The position numbers were made by a program, and so were the translations under genes. From Mycobacterium sp. DL99 (GTDB lineage: Bacteria > Actinomycetota > Actinomycetes > Mycobacteriales > Mycobacteriaceae): a stretch of DNA of 64,000 bases. The notes beneath the pieces were generated by a model. The model searched no databases and was not told where the DNA came from. It saw nothing but the letters and a program-made list of their open reading frames with translations. Positions 15,610 through 24,709 of the stretch are shown piece by piece. Location: the NCBI RefSeq assembly GCF_004762045.1, contig NZ_SJOM01000007.1, positions 1-64,000 on the forward strand. The letters run 5' to 3'. Numbering within the stretch: position 1 is the stretch's first letter; each line of letters starts with the position of its first letter.

Positions 15610-17709
15610 ATGCCGGATTCCAGTCCTGAGTCGTCTCACACCGATGCTCCCGACGACGCCGACCCTCGGTTGGCGCCGCTGTTGGCTTGGCGCCAGCAAC
15701 TCATCGACTCCGGCGCGGTGGCCCCCCGCAGTTTCAAGGAGGCACACCTTCGTCTGGTGCTGCGGTCCGGCCGCACCGAAGTCGAGGAGATCCGGGCCAT
15801 GTTGCCGGGGTCGGCAGCCGAGCACGCCGACGAAATGGCGCGGGTGCTGTCCGAACTGGCCGACGCATCCCCCCAGCAGGCCGGCTTCAGCGCCAGACAC
15901 CGGGTTCCCGAGGCGGCGCCCGCCGCTCAACCGGCAGCCGGGTCCTTGCCGCCGTCGGTTTCCGAGCCCGCGCTCGAAACCCCGGCCCCCACGGCCGAGA
16001 TCGCTGTGCCACCTCCCACCGAAGCACCTTTGACCGCAGCCGATTTCGCCGCGTTCACGTTCACCCAGCAGCCGCCGCCGGTGCATACCGTCGCGCTGCG
16101 GCGGGGTGTAACTCATGCCGGTCTGGAGTTGAGCTGGCCGGCGCATCAGGGTGCGGGCGCGGTGGTGCTCTATCGGCTGGTCAGCAGTGAGGACAACCCG
16201 CCGTATTCACCGGACCGGGCCGATCTGGTGGCCGCATCGGCCGGCACGGTCGCCACCGACGCCCGACCGCTGGTCGCGTCCGCACGGCACTATCAGGTCT
16301 GGGTCAATCTCGGCGCGACCAAGGACGAGGCGCTGGCCGCGCAGCCGATCCTGCATGCCGCCGGCGTACTGGTAAGTCCCATAAGAAATTTCGTCATCCG
16401 CGAGGATGCCGGTCGGGTGATCGGTCAATGGAGCGTGGCCCCGGGGGTCACCGCTGTCTACGTCTACCGGGTGCCCGCCGCCGACATCGCCCGCGACGGA
16501 CCGCAGTACCGGATCCTCGCGGGCACCGACAACCTCACCGGCTTCGTCGATACCGAGGCGGTTCGCGGTGAGCGCTATCAGTATCGAGCGCGGTGCGCGG
16601 CCACCGTGGAGGGTGTGCTGCGGCTCTCGGAGGCGGTCGAGGCGGACGTCGAGGTATCCGCAGTGCTCGCACCGGTCACCGATCTCGCGGTGGTCAGCGG
16701 TGTCGATGCCGGCGCGTTCGACCTGACCTGGACACCGCCGGCCGGCGGCAAGGTGGTCATCTACCGCACCGAGAGCGGCCCGAATGCGGGCGCAGACGCC
16801 GGGGAACTTCCCGAGGATGCCCTCGAGCAGGTCGGCTTGGGACCTGAACTGAGACTCACCCAACCGGTGGCCAACCGGACGGGTCCGGACGGGCGCCCCC
16901 AGGCGCTGCTGGCCGGGGTGTCCTGGCCGACCGGGTGGAGTCGTGCCTACCTCACTCCGGTGACCATCCTGGCCGGCCGGGCCCTGCTGGGCCGCACGCT
17001 GTCGTCGGTACGCACCGGCAGCATCAAGGACATCGAGCTGGCCGAGTACTGCAACAAGCAGGTGCTGACCTTTGACTGGCCCGACGGCGCGGCGGCTGTC
17101 GTCATGCACCTGGCGCCGAAAGGCCATGATCCACGCGCAGGTTTGACGGGTAAGTCCTTCGAGATTTCGTTGGAAGAGTACGAGAAATACGGCGGCATGC
17201 AGTTGACCGGCCAGCTGCCGGTCGGCGGATGCTCGCTGCACCTGGCTCCGGTCGCGTTCTCCGGTGGCCGCCGGGTCACCGGCGCGGTCGCGAGCGTCGA
17301 GTACCACGGTCTGCTGCGATTGCAGTACGCCGTGCGCATCGGCAGGGATCCGCACGGATATCCGACGACCGCCACCATCGCGCTGCGCTCGGAACATGAT
17401 CTGCCGGGCTCTCCGGCGTTCGTTCTGGTGAACAACCCGCAGCGGATTCCGCTCAGTGTCCACGACGGTCAGGCCGTTGACGTCGCCCCGATGGATGCCC
17501 AGGGCCAGATCGCCGAGCGCCCCTCCAAGGAGTTGCGGTGGAAGGCATTGACCACCACCGGTTCCGGGGAATTGTGGGCGGCGAACGTGCAGGGCCTACA
17601 GGGCTGGGTGCGGATGTTCGTCAACACCCCGTCGGCGGAGCGTCTGCGCGTCATCGCCCTGCTCGATCCGCCGGTGGCGAGCCTTCGACTCACGGCGCCG
17701 ACGCAGTGA
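15610..17709 (+). CDS. FN3-like beta-sandwich protein, copy 1
   Basis: The 699 aa product begins with an acidic leader and a helical segment, LAPLLAWRQQLIDSGAVAPR, then RSGRTEVEEIRAMLPGS. This segment is nearly identical in the second copy. A Pro-rich linker (about 90-150) follows. Successive beta-sandwich modules of fibronectin-III type come next, recognisable by repeated patterns such as LELSWPAH...VVLYRLVS, VIGQWSVAPGVTAVYVYRV and FDLTWTPPAGGKVVIYRT. No signal peptide or membrane segment is visible. The protein probably acts as an adaptor next to the GAP1-like protein and GTPase, since these three genes alone are kept in the duplicated block. The ATG at 15610 is the start: the upstream open frame belongs to the preceding gene's shadow. 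Confidence 0.75.
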   Translation: MPDSSPESSHTDAPDDADPRLAPLLAWRQQLIDSGAVAPRSFKEAHLRLVLRSGRTEVEEIRAMLPGSAAEHADEMARVLSELADASPQQAGFSARHRVPEAAPAAQPAAGSLPPSVSEPALETPAPTAEIAVPPPTEAPLTAADFAAFTFTQQPPPVHTVALRRGVTHAGLELSWPAHQGAGAVVLYRLVSSEDNPPYSPDRADLVAASAGTVATDARPLVASARHYQVWVNLGATKDEALAAQPILHAAGVLVSPIRNFVIREDAGRVIGQWSVAPGVTAVYVYRVPAADIARDGPQYRILAGTDNLTGFVDTEAVRGERYQYRARCAATVEGVLRLSEAVEADVEVSAVLAPVTDLAVVSGVDAGAFDLTWTPPAGGKVVIYRTESGPNAGADAGELPEDALEQVGLGPELRLTQPVANRTGPDGRPQALLAGVSWPTGWSRAYLTPVTILAGRALLGRTLSSVRTGSIKDIELAEYCNKQVLTFDWPDGAAAVVMHLAPKGHDPRAGLTGKSFEISLEEYEKYGGMQLTGQLPVGGCSLHLAPVAFSGGRRVTGAVASVEYHGLLRLQYAVRIGRDPHGYPTTATIALRSEHDLPGSPAFVLVNNPQRIPLSVHDGQAVDVAPMDAQGQIAERPSKELRWKALTTTGSGELWAANVQGLQGWVRMFVNTPSAERLRVIALLDPPVASLRLTAPTQ

Positions 17710-20195
17710 CGGCGCGTTACGGTCAACTGGCCTATACCTCTTACGACGCGGTCGGTGCGGCTGGTGGCTGGCAGGTCAAACAGCGCACCGGCGCCCTGAC
17801 AAGCGACGAGATCGCGGCGCTCATCGCCGGGGTGCGCACGGTGTTCCGCCCGGTTGAGGCTTTGCCCCCGTATCCAACGGCCGAACAGCTCGAACAGAGA
17901 CCGCGCCGGCTGGCCTTCGGGCGACCGGACAACGACACCGCGGGGTACTGGCACACCGTCCCGGCAGGAACGGACAGCACCGGTCGCCCCGGCAACGTCT
18001 TCGCTCACGTGGTACTGGACCGGATGCCGTTCAGGGCACCGCATGTCCGGCCGATCGAGTTGTGGCAGTCCGGCGGCTGGGTGTGCCCGTTCGGCGCCGC
18101 GGCGGTGGCCCGCGCCGAGATCGGTGATACCCCACCCGCCGCGGGTTCCGTGGTGACCCGGGACAGTGTGGTGGCCTTTGCGCTCGATGCCCGCACCTGG
18201 CGGTTGGCGACACTGTTCGTTCTGCTCGACGCCGTGGCGGCCGCCCTCGACGGTGGTGCGCCGGTGGTGCTCGGTACGCAGTCGCCGGATTCGGCGGCCC
18301 AGTGGATCGGCGTGGTGAGTTTTCTGATGTCGGCGGGCACCGCGGCACGACTGACCTTCTCCACCTTCGACCGTGCCGATCAGGTGACGCTGGCCCTGCA
18401 GAGCGGTCAGTTGCTGACCGCGGTCCCGATCGTCGACCTCGACGCGATCCCCGCAGGTGTGACGGTGATCAGCGAGATCGAAGAGGTTTGGCTGGGCGAA
18501 CTCGACGGAGCACCGCACCGCACGGCCGGTGGGCATGCAGTCGAGGCCACCGCGTGGTCGGCGATGGCTCAGGTCGCGCTGCTCGACCCCCACTCGGCGC
18601 GACGTCTACTCGATGACATCGACCGGGTGGCCGCCCAGGTCGTCGATCAGGGTTTGCATCCGGCCTGGCCGATGGCGATGGCGATCGCGGGGAGTCCCGA
18701 GTTCGCCGACGCCGAAGAGGAAGCACACGAGGTCATCGCGGGGCATTCACCGCTCGATGTGCCGGCCGGATCGACAGCGGCCGCAACGATATTCGGTGTG
18801 TTCTCGTCGGTGGTCGGGGCCAGTACCGCCGATGCGTGGCGAGCGGTGCAGGAGCTGCCCGACGGCCCGGCAGCTCAGTTCGCCGACGCCACGTATCTGA
18901 GCCGGGCGATCGCCGACGACACCTGGCTGGCTCAGATCGGCCCGATTCCGTTGGGCCCGAGGTCATTTCACGGAAGACCAATTCCGGGGCAGGTGAAAGA
19001 CGCGATCGGTCCTGCGCTCACGGCGGCGCGCGAGCAGGGCCCCGAACGGGAACTACGGGTCGTGGATCTGTTGTTGCGGGCCGGTATCGCCGACGCGCGC
19101 CTGAACGCGGCGTTGAACAACGACCTGCTGCCTCTCCTCGACGATCCGGTGCGCGGCCCCAAGCTGCGCCAGCGGATCGACGTCGACGGTCGGTTGGCGC
19201 TGGCCACGACGGTGTTGCAGAGCAGCGGTGACGTCGAGGGCAAGGCGATCAGCGACAGCCTGCTCGATTGGTTCGCCGACGCGACGCCCTTGCCCGGTGC
19301 CGATGAACTGGCCGGTGCACAACCGTGGGACCGCACCTGGATTCGGGCGGCGATGCACGGCCTGCGGACCACACGCCGGGGACTGGCCCGGCCCGGGGAC
19401 GCCGGGGCCTGGCTGTGGTGGCTGCGGGCCACGGGTTCGCCGGACTTCGAGGACACCGTCGCGGCGTCGGTATGGGACCCGGCCGACCTGCAATTGGCCT
19501 TCGGAACGGAACCGGTGCCGGGACCCGCCGCGATCCGCACGCTGCTGGGCGCACCGGATTCCGCCGCGCTCACGGATCTGGCCGGCAAGGTGATCGACGG
19601 GAACGGCGATGCCGGCGCAGTCGCATGCGCCGCGGTGCGGCACGTCGACCCGTGGGCGTGGATGCAGCAGCGGTATGTGGAAACTCATCACAGTGCCTAC
19701 GGCCCACTGTGGGAAAAGGCGATGCTGACGGTGGAGCGTGGACTGGTGCACCACGATTTCGAGGCGCGCTTGCTGACGTTCGCCGTGCTCGGTGTGATCG
19801 CGGCGCAGCCGTATCCGGCGATATGTAATGCCCTGGCCTCCGACGCCGCGCTCGGCGGCGAGGCGGTGGCCCGGGCGTGGCCGCTCATCGAAGGCAATGA
19901 GATTGCACCGCAGGCGGTCATGGCGGTCAGTCTGGTGAGCACTGCCGCGGCTGAGGACAGCGAACGGTTACCGGATCCGGTCGACGAACTCGTCGGTCAA
20001 CTCGCGCAGCGGGCCGCCGCCGGGCTTGTCGAAGACGACACCCTCGTCGAGGGGGTCACCGTGCTGATGACGCAGCTGTCCGGAGACACGTCCGACGGGG
20101 CCCAACGTCGGTACCGCAAAATGGTGAGCAAGATGCTGGAACGGCGGGGCGATACACCACCGTCTCTGGTGGCGAGATTACGGGGGAACCGCTGA
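17706..20195 (+). CDS. GTPase-associated protein 1 (GAP1)-like, copy 1
   Basis: The 830 aa protein starts TARYGQLAYTSYDAVGAAGG and continues with GVRTVFRP and GRPGNVFAHVVLD. I recall this pattern from the N-terminal domain (type 2) of GTPase-associated protein 1, followed by middle and C-terminal helical domains. Such proteins are named for their fixed gene neighbourhood with double-GTPase-type NTPases in predicted bacterial conflict or signalling systems; biochemical function is not established. The GTG start at 17706 overlaps the preceding stop (GTGA) and the stop overlaps the next ATG, so all three genes are translationally coupled. There is no membrane segment. The copy at 32.8 kb is closely similar throughout. 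Confidence 0.7.
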   Translation: MTARYGQLAYTSYDAVGAAGGWQVKQRTGALTSDEIAALIAGVRTVFRPVEALPPYPTAEQLEQRPRRLAFGRPDNDTAGYWHTVPAGTDSTGRPGNVFAHVVLDRMPFRAPHVRPIELWQSGGWVCPFGAAAVARAEIGDTPPAAGSVVTRDSVVAFALDARTWRLATLFVLLDAVAAALDGGAPVVLGTQSPDSAAQWIGVVSFLMSAGTAARLTFSTFDRADQVTLALQSGQLLTAVPIVDLDAIPAGVTVISEIEEVWLGELDGAPHRTAGGHAVEATAWSAMAQVALLDPHSARRLLDDIDRVAAQVVDQGLHPAWPMAMAIAGSPEFADAEEEAHEVIAGHSPLDVPAGSTAAATIFGVFSSVVGASTADAWRAVQELPDGPAAQFADATYLSRAIADDTWLAQIGPIPLGPRSFHGRPIPGQVKDAIGPALTAAREQGPERELRVVDLLLRAGIADARLNAALNNDLLPLLDDPVRGPKLRQRIDVDGRLALATTVLQSSGDVEGKAISDSLLDWFADATPLPGADELAGAQPWDRTWIRAAMHGLRTTRRGLARPGDAGAWLWWLRATGSPDFEDTVAASVWDPADLQLAFGTEPVPGPAAIRTLLGAPDSAALTDLAGKVIDGNGDAGAVACAAVRHVDPWAWMQQRYVETHHSAYGPLWEKAMLTVERGLVHHDFEARLLTFAVLGVIAAQPYPAICNALASDAALGGEAVARAWPLIEGNEIAPQAVMAVSLVSTAAAEDSERLPDPVDELVGQLAQRAAAGLVEDDTLVEGVTVLMTQLSGDTSDGAQRRYRKMVSKMLERRGDTPPSLVARLRGNR

Positions 20196-21121
20196 TGCCG
20201 ATCTATGTGGTGGGTGCACGCAACCAGCGTGTGCAGATTCCGAATCAAGCGCTGGCCGTGTCGATCACCGGCGCCGTCGGCGGGGCCGCGCTCGAGATAC
20301 AAGGTGGCCCCGAGCAACCGATCGTCCGCTCGACGGCCCACCACGTGTTGCTACCCAGCCTGACGGGACAGGTCACGGTGTCCGTCCGCCCGGTCGGCTC
20401 CGAACGGTTCGGTCCTGATTCGGTCATCCACCTGGCGATCGCACATGACAACCCGGGTGACGTCGACCCGGTCCAGGTGATGTTCGACCCGGTCGATGTC
20501 AGCGGCGACACGGGAGTGACTTTCGCCGCGCTGCAACCCAAGGGCAGTCAGATCGACATCGCGGTCAGTGCTGTCGCCGACACGCCGTTGAGTCCACTCG
20601 CCACGGCTGCCCGCAGTTCGGCCCGCAAGGTGACCGGCCGGGGCCCGCAGGAGTCCCACGGCGCGGTGGTGGTGGCATTCGACTGTTCGGCCTCGATGCG
20701 GCCGTGGTTTGCCGACGGCAGTGTTGCGGCCGCAACCGACATCGTGGTCGGCGTCGCCGACGCCGTCGGGGTACGCGAAGTCTCGGCCGTGCTGGTCGGT
20801 GCGGAGGTGACCCAGGTCGACGCGGTGGGCACTGCGGATTTGGCCGGTGCCCTCCGCAAGGTGCAGCCACGGTGGTCGGCGGGAGCTCGCTGGTCCCGGC
20901 TGGCACCAGGATCGGCGCGGACGGTGGTCTGTGCGGATTTCCCGACAGGCTCTGTGCTGCAACGATTTCCGGTGATCGCGCTGTCCAACGACAGACGTCT
21001 CGATGCAGCAGGCGCACGGCTGCCGTCGCCCCGGCCGGGCAATGAGGCCAGTGACGAACTCCTGGCACATCCTCCGGTCCTGGACCGGATCACCGCCAAC
21101 CTGGTGCGAGCGCTGACGTGA
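20195..21121 (+). CDS. vWA-like cytoplasmic protein
   Basis: The 308 aa protein has an N-terminal beta-rich half (residues 1-150). A vWA-like half follows, beginning SHGAVVVAFDCSASMRPWF, in which D163, S165 and S167 form a DxSxS metal site. It has no signal peptide or membrane segment, so it should be cytoplasmic, unlike the exported vWA protein at 6.4 kb. A TerY-like role, a vWA partner of an NTPase, is plausible. It overlaps the GAP1-like stop by TGATG and sits 31 bp before the GTPase gene. The duplicated block at 30.9-36.4 kb has lost, or never had, this gene. Confidence 0.7.
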   Translation: MPIYVVGARNQRVQIPNQALAVSITGAVGGAALEIQGGPEQPIVRSTAHHVLLPSLTGQVTVSVRPVGSERFGPDSVIHLAIAHDNPGDVDPVQVMFDPVDVSGDTGVTFAALQPKGSQIDIAVSAVADTPLSPLATAARSSARKVTGRGPQESHGAVVVAFDCSASMRPWFADGSVAAATDIVVGVADAVGVREVSAVLVGAEVTQVDAVGTADLAGALRKVQPRWSAGARWSRLAPGSARTVVCADFPTGSVLQRFPVIALSNDRRLDAAGARLPSPRPGNEASDELLAHPPVLDRITANLVRALT

Positions 21122-21152
21122 GCTTCAGTGACGAGCCGAAGATGGACCGCGT

Positions 21153-22310
21153 ATGAGCAAGTGCCCGCGTTGTTTTTCTCTTCTGAACCCGAACCAGCAT
21201 CTGTGGACGTTGTCACCGCAGGCGAACGGGGCCCGCTACCGCGACGACATCGCCTCGGCGTATCTGGGTGCACCCGCTGAGTGCGGTCCGCTCTACACCT
21301 GGACCCGCCCCCCGGGGCACAACGGTCCGCCGCCACCGACGGCCGAAGCCAGCAGAGCACTGCAAGGACCCGCGGTCGAGATCTGCCTGGTGTGTCACTA
21401 CACACTGCCGGAGGGCTGGCGCCAAGGCCACGCCATCTGCATCGCCATGGCCGGGGCCCGCGCCACCGGCAAGAGTCTCTACATAGCGGTGCTGGTGAAG
21501 CAACTGGAACTGCTGTGTGAGCAACTCGGGGTGTCGATGGAGCCCGTCACCCGGGCCACCGCCCAGGCTTACGAGACCAACTACGAGTCGCCGTTGTACG
21601 TGCAGCGCGGGTTGATCCCGCCAACCCCGACGGTGCTCACTCAGGCCTCCAATCAGCGTGAGCCGCTGATGTTCTCGATCGGTGTGTGGCACGGGGTGCG
21701 CCGGTTCCTGGTGCTGCGCGACGTGGCCGGTGAGGACATGGAATCGGGCGATCTGCACACTCCGCCGTTCCGGTTCTTCGCCAACGCCGATGCGGTGTTC
21801 TTCATGTTCGACCCGTTGCGGGTCAAGGCGATTCGCGACCAGTTGCAGGATCTGCTGCCGGCGCAGATGTTCAGCGGGGGCGATCCGCGCTCGGTGCTCA
21901 ACAACGTTCTGATGGCCGTGGGGCCGGGACAACCCAAGCTCGCGGTCATTCTCTCCAAGTTCGACGCGTTACGGGTGCTGCGTGACGTCGAGGGCTCCGA
22001 GTGGAGCCTGATCATGTCCAACCCCGGAGCCGCCTACTCGCGGGACACCTCGGACGGTCCGCAATACGACGAAGTGGGCGGGGAACTCATGCATGAGGAA
22101 GTCCGCAGCCTGCTGACCCGATTGCACGGCGGAGCCATCGTCGCGGCTGTCGAGAATCCGTCGACCGGGATTCGACTGCACCACCGGTATTTCGTGGTGT
22201 CTGCCCTCGGCCAGCCGCCCAGTGGAAACCGGCTGCATTCCCGGGGCATTGCGCCATTCCGGTGTGCGGACCCGATCCGCTGGGTGACGTCGAGTTTCGG
22301 GGTGCTCTAG
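21153..22310 (+). CDS. Zinc-ribbon P-loop GTPase (double-GTPase-2 type), copy 1
   Basis: The 385 aa protein starts with a metal-binding motif, CPRC (residues 4-7), matched by CLVC (78-81), as in a split zinc ribbon. The GTPase core follows. Walker A/G1 is GARATGKS (101-108), the G3 motif is DVAGED (190-195) and a G4-like SKFD (268-271) stands for NKxD. This layout matches what I recall of the DO-GTPase2 family that accompanies GAP1 proteins. It is cytoplasmic, with no membrane segment. A second copy at 35.3 kb keeps all these motifs. It is the last gene of the core operon; the DUF4190 gene starts 2 bp later. Confidence 0.8.
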   Translation: MSKCPRCFSLLNPNQHLWTLSPQANGARYRDDIASAYLGAPAECGPLYTWTRPPGHNGPPPPTAEASRALQGPAVEICLVCHYTLPEGWRQGHAICIAMAGARATGKSLYIAVLVKQLELLCEQLGVSMEPVTRATAQAYETNYESPLYVQRGLIPPTPTVLTQASNQREPLMFSIGVWHGVRRFLVLRDVAGEDMESGDLHTPPFRFFANADAVFFMFDPLRVKAIRDQLQDLLPAQMFSGGDPRSVLNNVLMAVGPGQPKLAVILSKFDALRVLRDVEGSEWSLIMSNPGAAYSRDTSDGPQYDEVGGELMHEEVRSLLTRLHGGAIVAAVENPSTGIRLHHRYFVVSALGQPPSGNRLHSRGIAPFRCADPIRWVTSSFGVL

Positions 22311-22312
22311 CA

Positions 22313-23344
22313 GTGACTTTCGGGGGACCTTGGGAAGATCCGTTCGGGGGGCAGGGTGTACCGCCGCACCCTGTCCAACATCCGGCTGGGCCGCCGCCGC
22401 TGCAGTATGCGCCGCCGCCGATGCAGCAGCCGGGTGCCGGTGAGCACAACACCTTGTCGACGCTGTCGGTGGTGTTCGCATTCGTGTTCGCTCCGGCGGG
22501 GGCTCTGCTCGGCCACCTCGGCCTGGCACAGGTGCGCCGCACCGGCGAGCGTGGGCGGGACCGTGCCATGGTCGGCCTGACGCTGTCGTATTCGTTCATT
22601 GCCTTGGCGGTGGTCGCCCTGGTGGTGTGGATTGCGGTGCGAGAACCACATTCGACGTCGACGACGGTTGCGAAAGACGTCACCACGACGTCTCCGGCTG
22701 TGGCCCAGTCGACTTCGGCCACGGCGGTGCCGAAGCCTCCACCGCCGCCGCCACGGATCGAGGCGGCGGGGATGGCACCGCTGTTACCCAGCGTCGACGA
22801 GATGCGAGCGATCACCGGCAACCAGGAGCTGGCCGACAACCCGCCCGACGATCCCCCTGAGATAGGTCTTCCGGACACCCAGACCTACGCTCCGGTCGAG
22901 TGTGCCGGTTCGTTCAGCGTCTTCACGCCGCGGCCGTACGAGAACAGCGGCTACCGGAACCTCGCCTGGGCCGTTCAGGCACAGAAACCGAAGGTGAACA
23001 TGCAGGCGGTGGAAGGGGTGGCGATCTTTGACGACGCCGCCGCCGCGCAGCGGGCACTGGCCAATTACGTTCAGATCTGGCGTGAATGCAACGGCCGGAC
23101 TCTTACCTGGGCGTTCACCAATGAAGGCCGGTCGGCGAACTTCACCCTCGGTGGCCCAGAGGACGGTGGCCCGGGAATCACCGGACTGCGCAGCGCAAAC
23201 CAGGGACCCCAAGGAACGGTGTGGATGGTGCGGGCGATCGGCGCCAAAGCCAATGTTCTCGTGGACGTACAAATCCTGGGCGTGGGGTTGACCGACGAGG
23301 CCAACAGGGTCGTCCGGCAGATCTTCGATCGGATCCCAGGCTGA
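22313..23344 (+). CDS. DUF4190 membrane protein with PknH-like extracellular domain, member A
   Basis: The 343 aa protein begins at GTG 22313 (TFGGPWEDPFGG) with a short Pro-rich cytoplasmic tail. A DUF4190 membrane hairpin (about residues 45-110) contains the basic loop VRRTGERGRDRAMVG. A Ser/Thr/Pro-rich stalk follows, then an extracellular domain of the PknH C-terminal type. That domain has the conserved cysteine contexts VECAGSF and WRECNGRTL, which in this family form disulphides, and ends QIFDRIPG. It is probably a surface sensor or binding protein. It starts 2 bp after the GTPase stop, so it belongs to the same transcript, and its stop abuts the next paralogue. Confidence 0.8.
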   Translation: MTFGGPWEDPFGGQGVPPHPVQHPAGPPPLQYAPPPMQQPGAGEHNTLSTLSVVFAFVFAPAGALLGHLGLAQVRRTGERGRDRAMVGLTLSYSFIALAVVALVVWIAVREPHSTSTTVAKDVTTTSPAVAQSTSATAVPKPPPPPPRIEAAGMAPLLPSVDEMRAITGNQELADNPPDDPPEIGLPDTQTYAPVECAGSFSVFTPRPYENSGYRNLAWAVQAQKPKVNMQAVEGVAIFDDAAAAQRALANYVQIWRECNGRTLTWAFTNEGRSANFTLGGPEDGGPGITGLRSANQGPQGTVWMVRAIGAKANVLVDVQILGVGLTDEANRVVRQIFDRIPG

Positions 23345-23345
23345 C

Positions 23346-24335
23346 ATGACATACGGAGGGGGGACCGGCGACCCGTTCGGCGGTGCGCCATTCGGGCAGC
23401 CTTACGGGCAGCCGCCATACGGCGGACCGCCCGTCATTCCGTCATCCCCGCCGCCGCCGAGCGCCGAGGTCAACACCTTCGCGACGCTTTCTGTGCTGTT
23501 CGCGTTCCTCTTCGCCCCGGCCGGGGCTGTGCTGGGTCATCTGGGACTGTCGCAGATCAAACGCACCGGCCAGCGGGGCCGCGACCGCGCGTTGATCGGC
23601 ATCGTGCTTTCCTACACATTCATCGTGCTCCTGGTTGTGGGGCTGGTGGTGTGGGCGGTCTTGGCGCACAACGGATCCAAGGCGAACTCGAGCGTCACCA
23701 CGTCGCCCGCTGATTCCACGCCGAAGGTAAGCACAGCCCCCACCAGCACGGTGAAACCCGAGCCGAAGGTGACATCTGCGGAACTGCGCGGGTTGTTGCC
23801 GAACCTCGAGGAGCTGCGCGTCATCATGAAGGCGCCCAACTTGACCGCCAGCCAAGTCCAGTTCGGCGTCATCGATCAGCATGGGGACGTGACGCCGGCC
23901 GAATGCACTGCGTCGCTTTATGGCATGGCGCCAGAGGGATATGCGGGCACCGACTACGTGAGCGCATACGCCACATCGGCGGAAGAGACAACCGCCCATC
24001 TGGTCACCGGGCAGGGAGTGGTCGCCTTCGCTGACGCGAAGGCCGCTCAAGAGGCGTTCGCCCGTTACGTGGACAGGTGGCGCCAATGCTCAGGCCGGGA
24101 GCTGACGGTACCGACCAAATCGAGTCCGATGGTGTTCAATTCGGGGCCGGTGGAAGACGTCGGTGGCGGAGTGACGACTCTGCTCAACGTCAGCCCTGGA
24201 TCCCCGGAGGTATTCACCTTCCGGGCTATCGCCGTCAAATCCAACGTGATGGTAGATACGCAGTTCCTCGCGTGGGAACAGCGTGACGATCACATCACCA
24301 TCGCCCGCCGCATCCTCGATCGGATCCCGGGCTGA
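23346..24335 (+). CDS. DUF4190 membrane protein with PknH-like extracellular domain, member B
   Basis: The 329 aa paralogue of the preceding gene has the N-terminal tail MTYGGGTGDPFGGAPFGQ and the DUF4190 hairpin with loop IKRTGQRGRDRALIG. A Thr/Pro stalk follows, then the PknH-like extracellular domain with AECTASLYG and WRQCSGREL. The end, ILDRIPG, and the junction to the next gene (ggatcccgggctgacatgac) closely repeat the junction at its own start. This indicates tandem duplication of a gene-plus-junction unit. Confidence 0.8.
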   Translation: MTYGGGTGDPFGGAPFGQPYGQPPYGGPPVIPSSPPPPSAEVNTFATLSVLFAFLFAPAGAVLGHLGLSQIKRTGQRGRDRALIGIVLSYTFIVLLVVGLVVWAVLAHNGSKANSSVTTSPADSTPKVSTAPTSTVKPEPKVTSAELRGLLPNLEELRVIMKAPNLTASQVQFGVIDQHGDVTPAECTASLYGMAPEGYAGTDYVSAYATSAEETTAHLVTGQGVVAFADAKAAQEAFARYVDRWRQCSGRELTVPTKSSPMVFNSGPVEDVGGGVTTLLNVSPGSPEVFTFRAIAVKSNVMVDTQFLAWEQRDDHITIARRILDRIPG

Positions 24336-24336
24336 C

Positions 24337-24709
24337 ATGACCTTTGCAGGGGGGACGCCCGACCAGTTCGGGCAGCTGCCGCACGGTGGCCCGCCGATCT
24401 TTTCGGCGCCACCACCGGCAGGTCGCGCAGATCTTGGAAGTGTCGAGAAGGTGCGCCGGGCAGGTCACCTTGAAGTTCAACGACGGGAGCCGCACGGTGC
24501 TCTATGAAATTGGCCCCACCACCCGCGCTACGCGTGATCCGTCGATCACGATGGTGAGCAGCACGATGGACGGATCATCGAAGTTCCTCCACGTCCGGGT
24601 GGTGGCGGCAAAGGCCAAAGTGGTGGTCGATGCGCAGGTGTTCGGGGGGAACCTCGGTGACAGCGGTGAGAGTATCGCCGCCGAGATACTGTTGCGGATC
24701 CCCGCATGA
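24337..24709 (+). pseudogene. Deleted and frameshifted member of the DUF4190/PknH-like family
   Basis: The 5' part (24337 to about 24425) encodes MTFAGGTPDQFGQLPHGG, the start of this family. It is then joined directly to codons in a different frame (from about 24426) that encode the end of the sensor domain: CAGQVTLKFNDG, then VRVVAAKAKVVVDAQVF and AAEILLRIPA. The whole membrane hairpin and most of the extracellular domain are missing. The stop at 24707-24709 overlaps the next gene's ATG, so the downstream coupling signal is preserved. This looks like an internal deletion within the tandem array. Confidence 0.8.

Noticed and set aside
20195..21121. Assignment of this gene as TerD-like
   Set aside because: The DxSxS site and strand pattern fit a vWA half better, and no TerD-type calcium motif (NDD.L..G) is visible.
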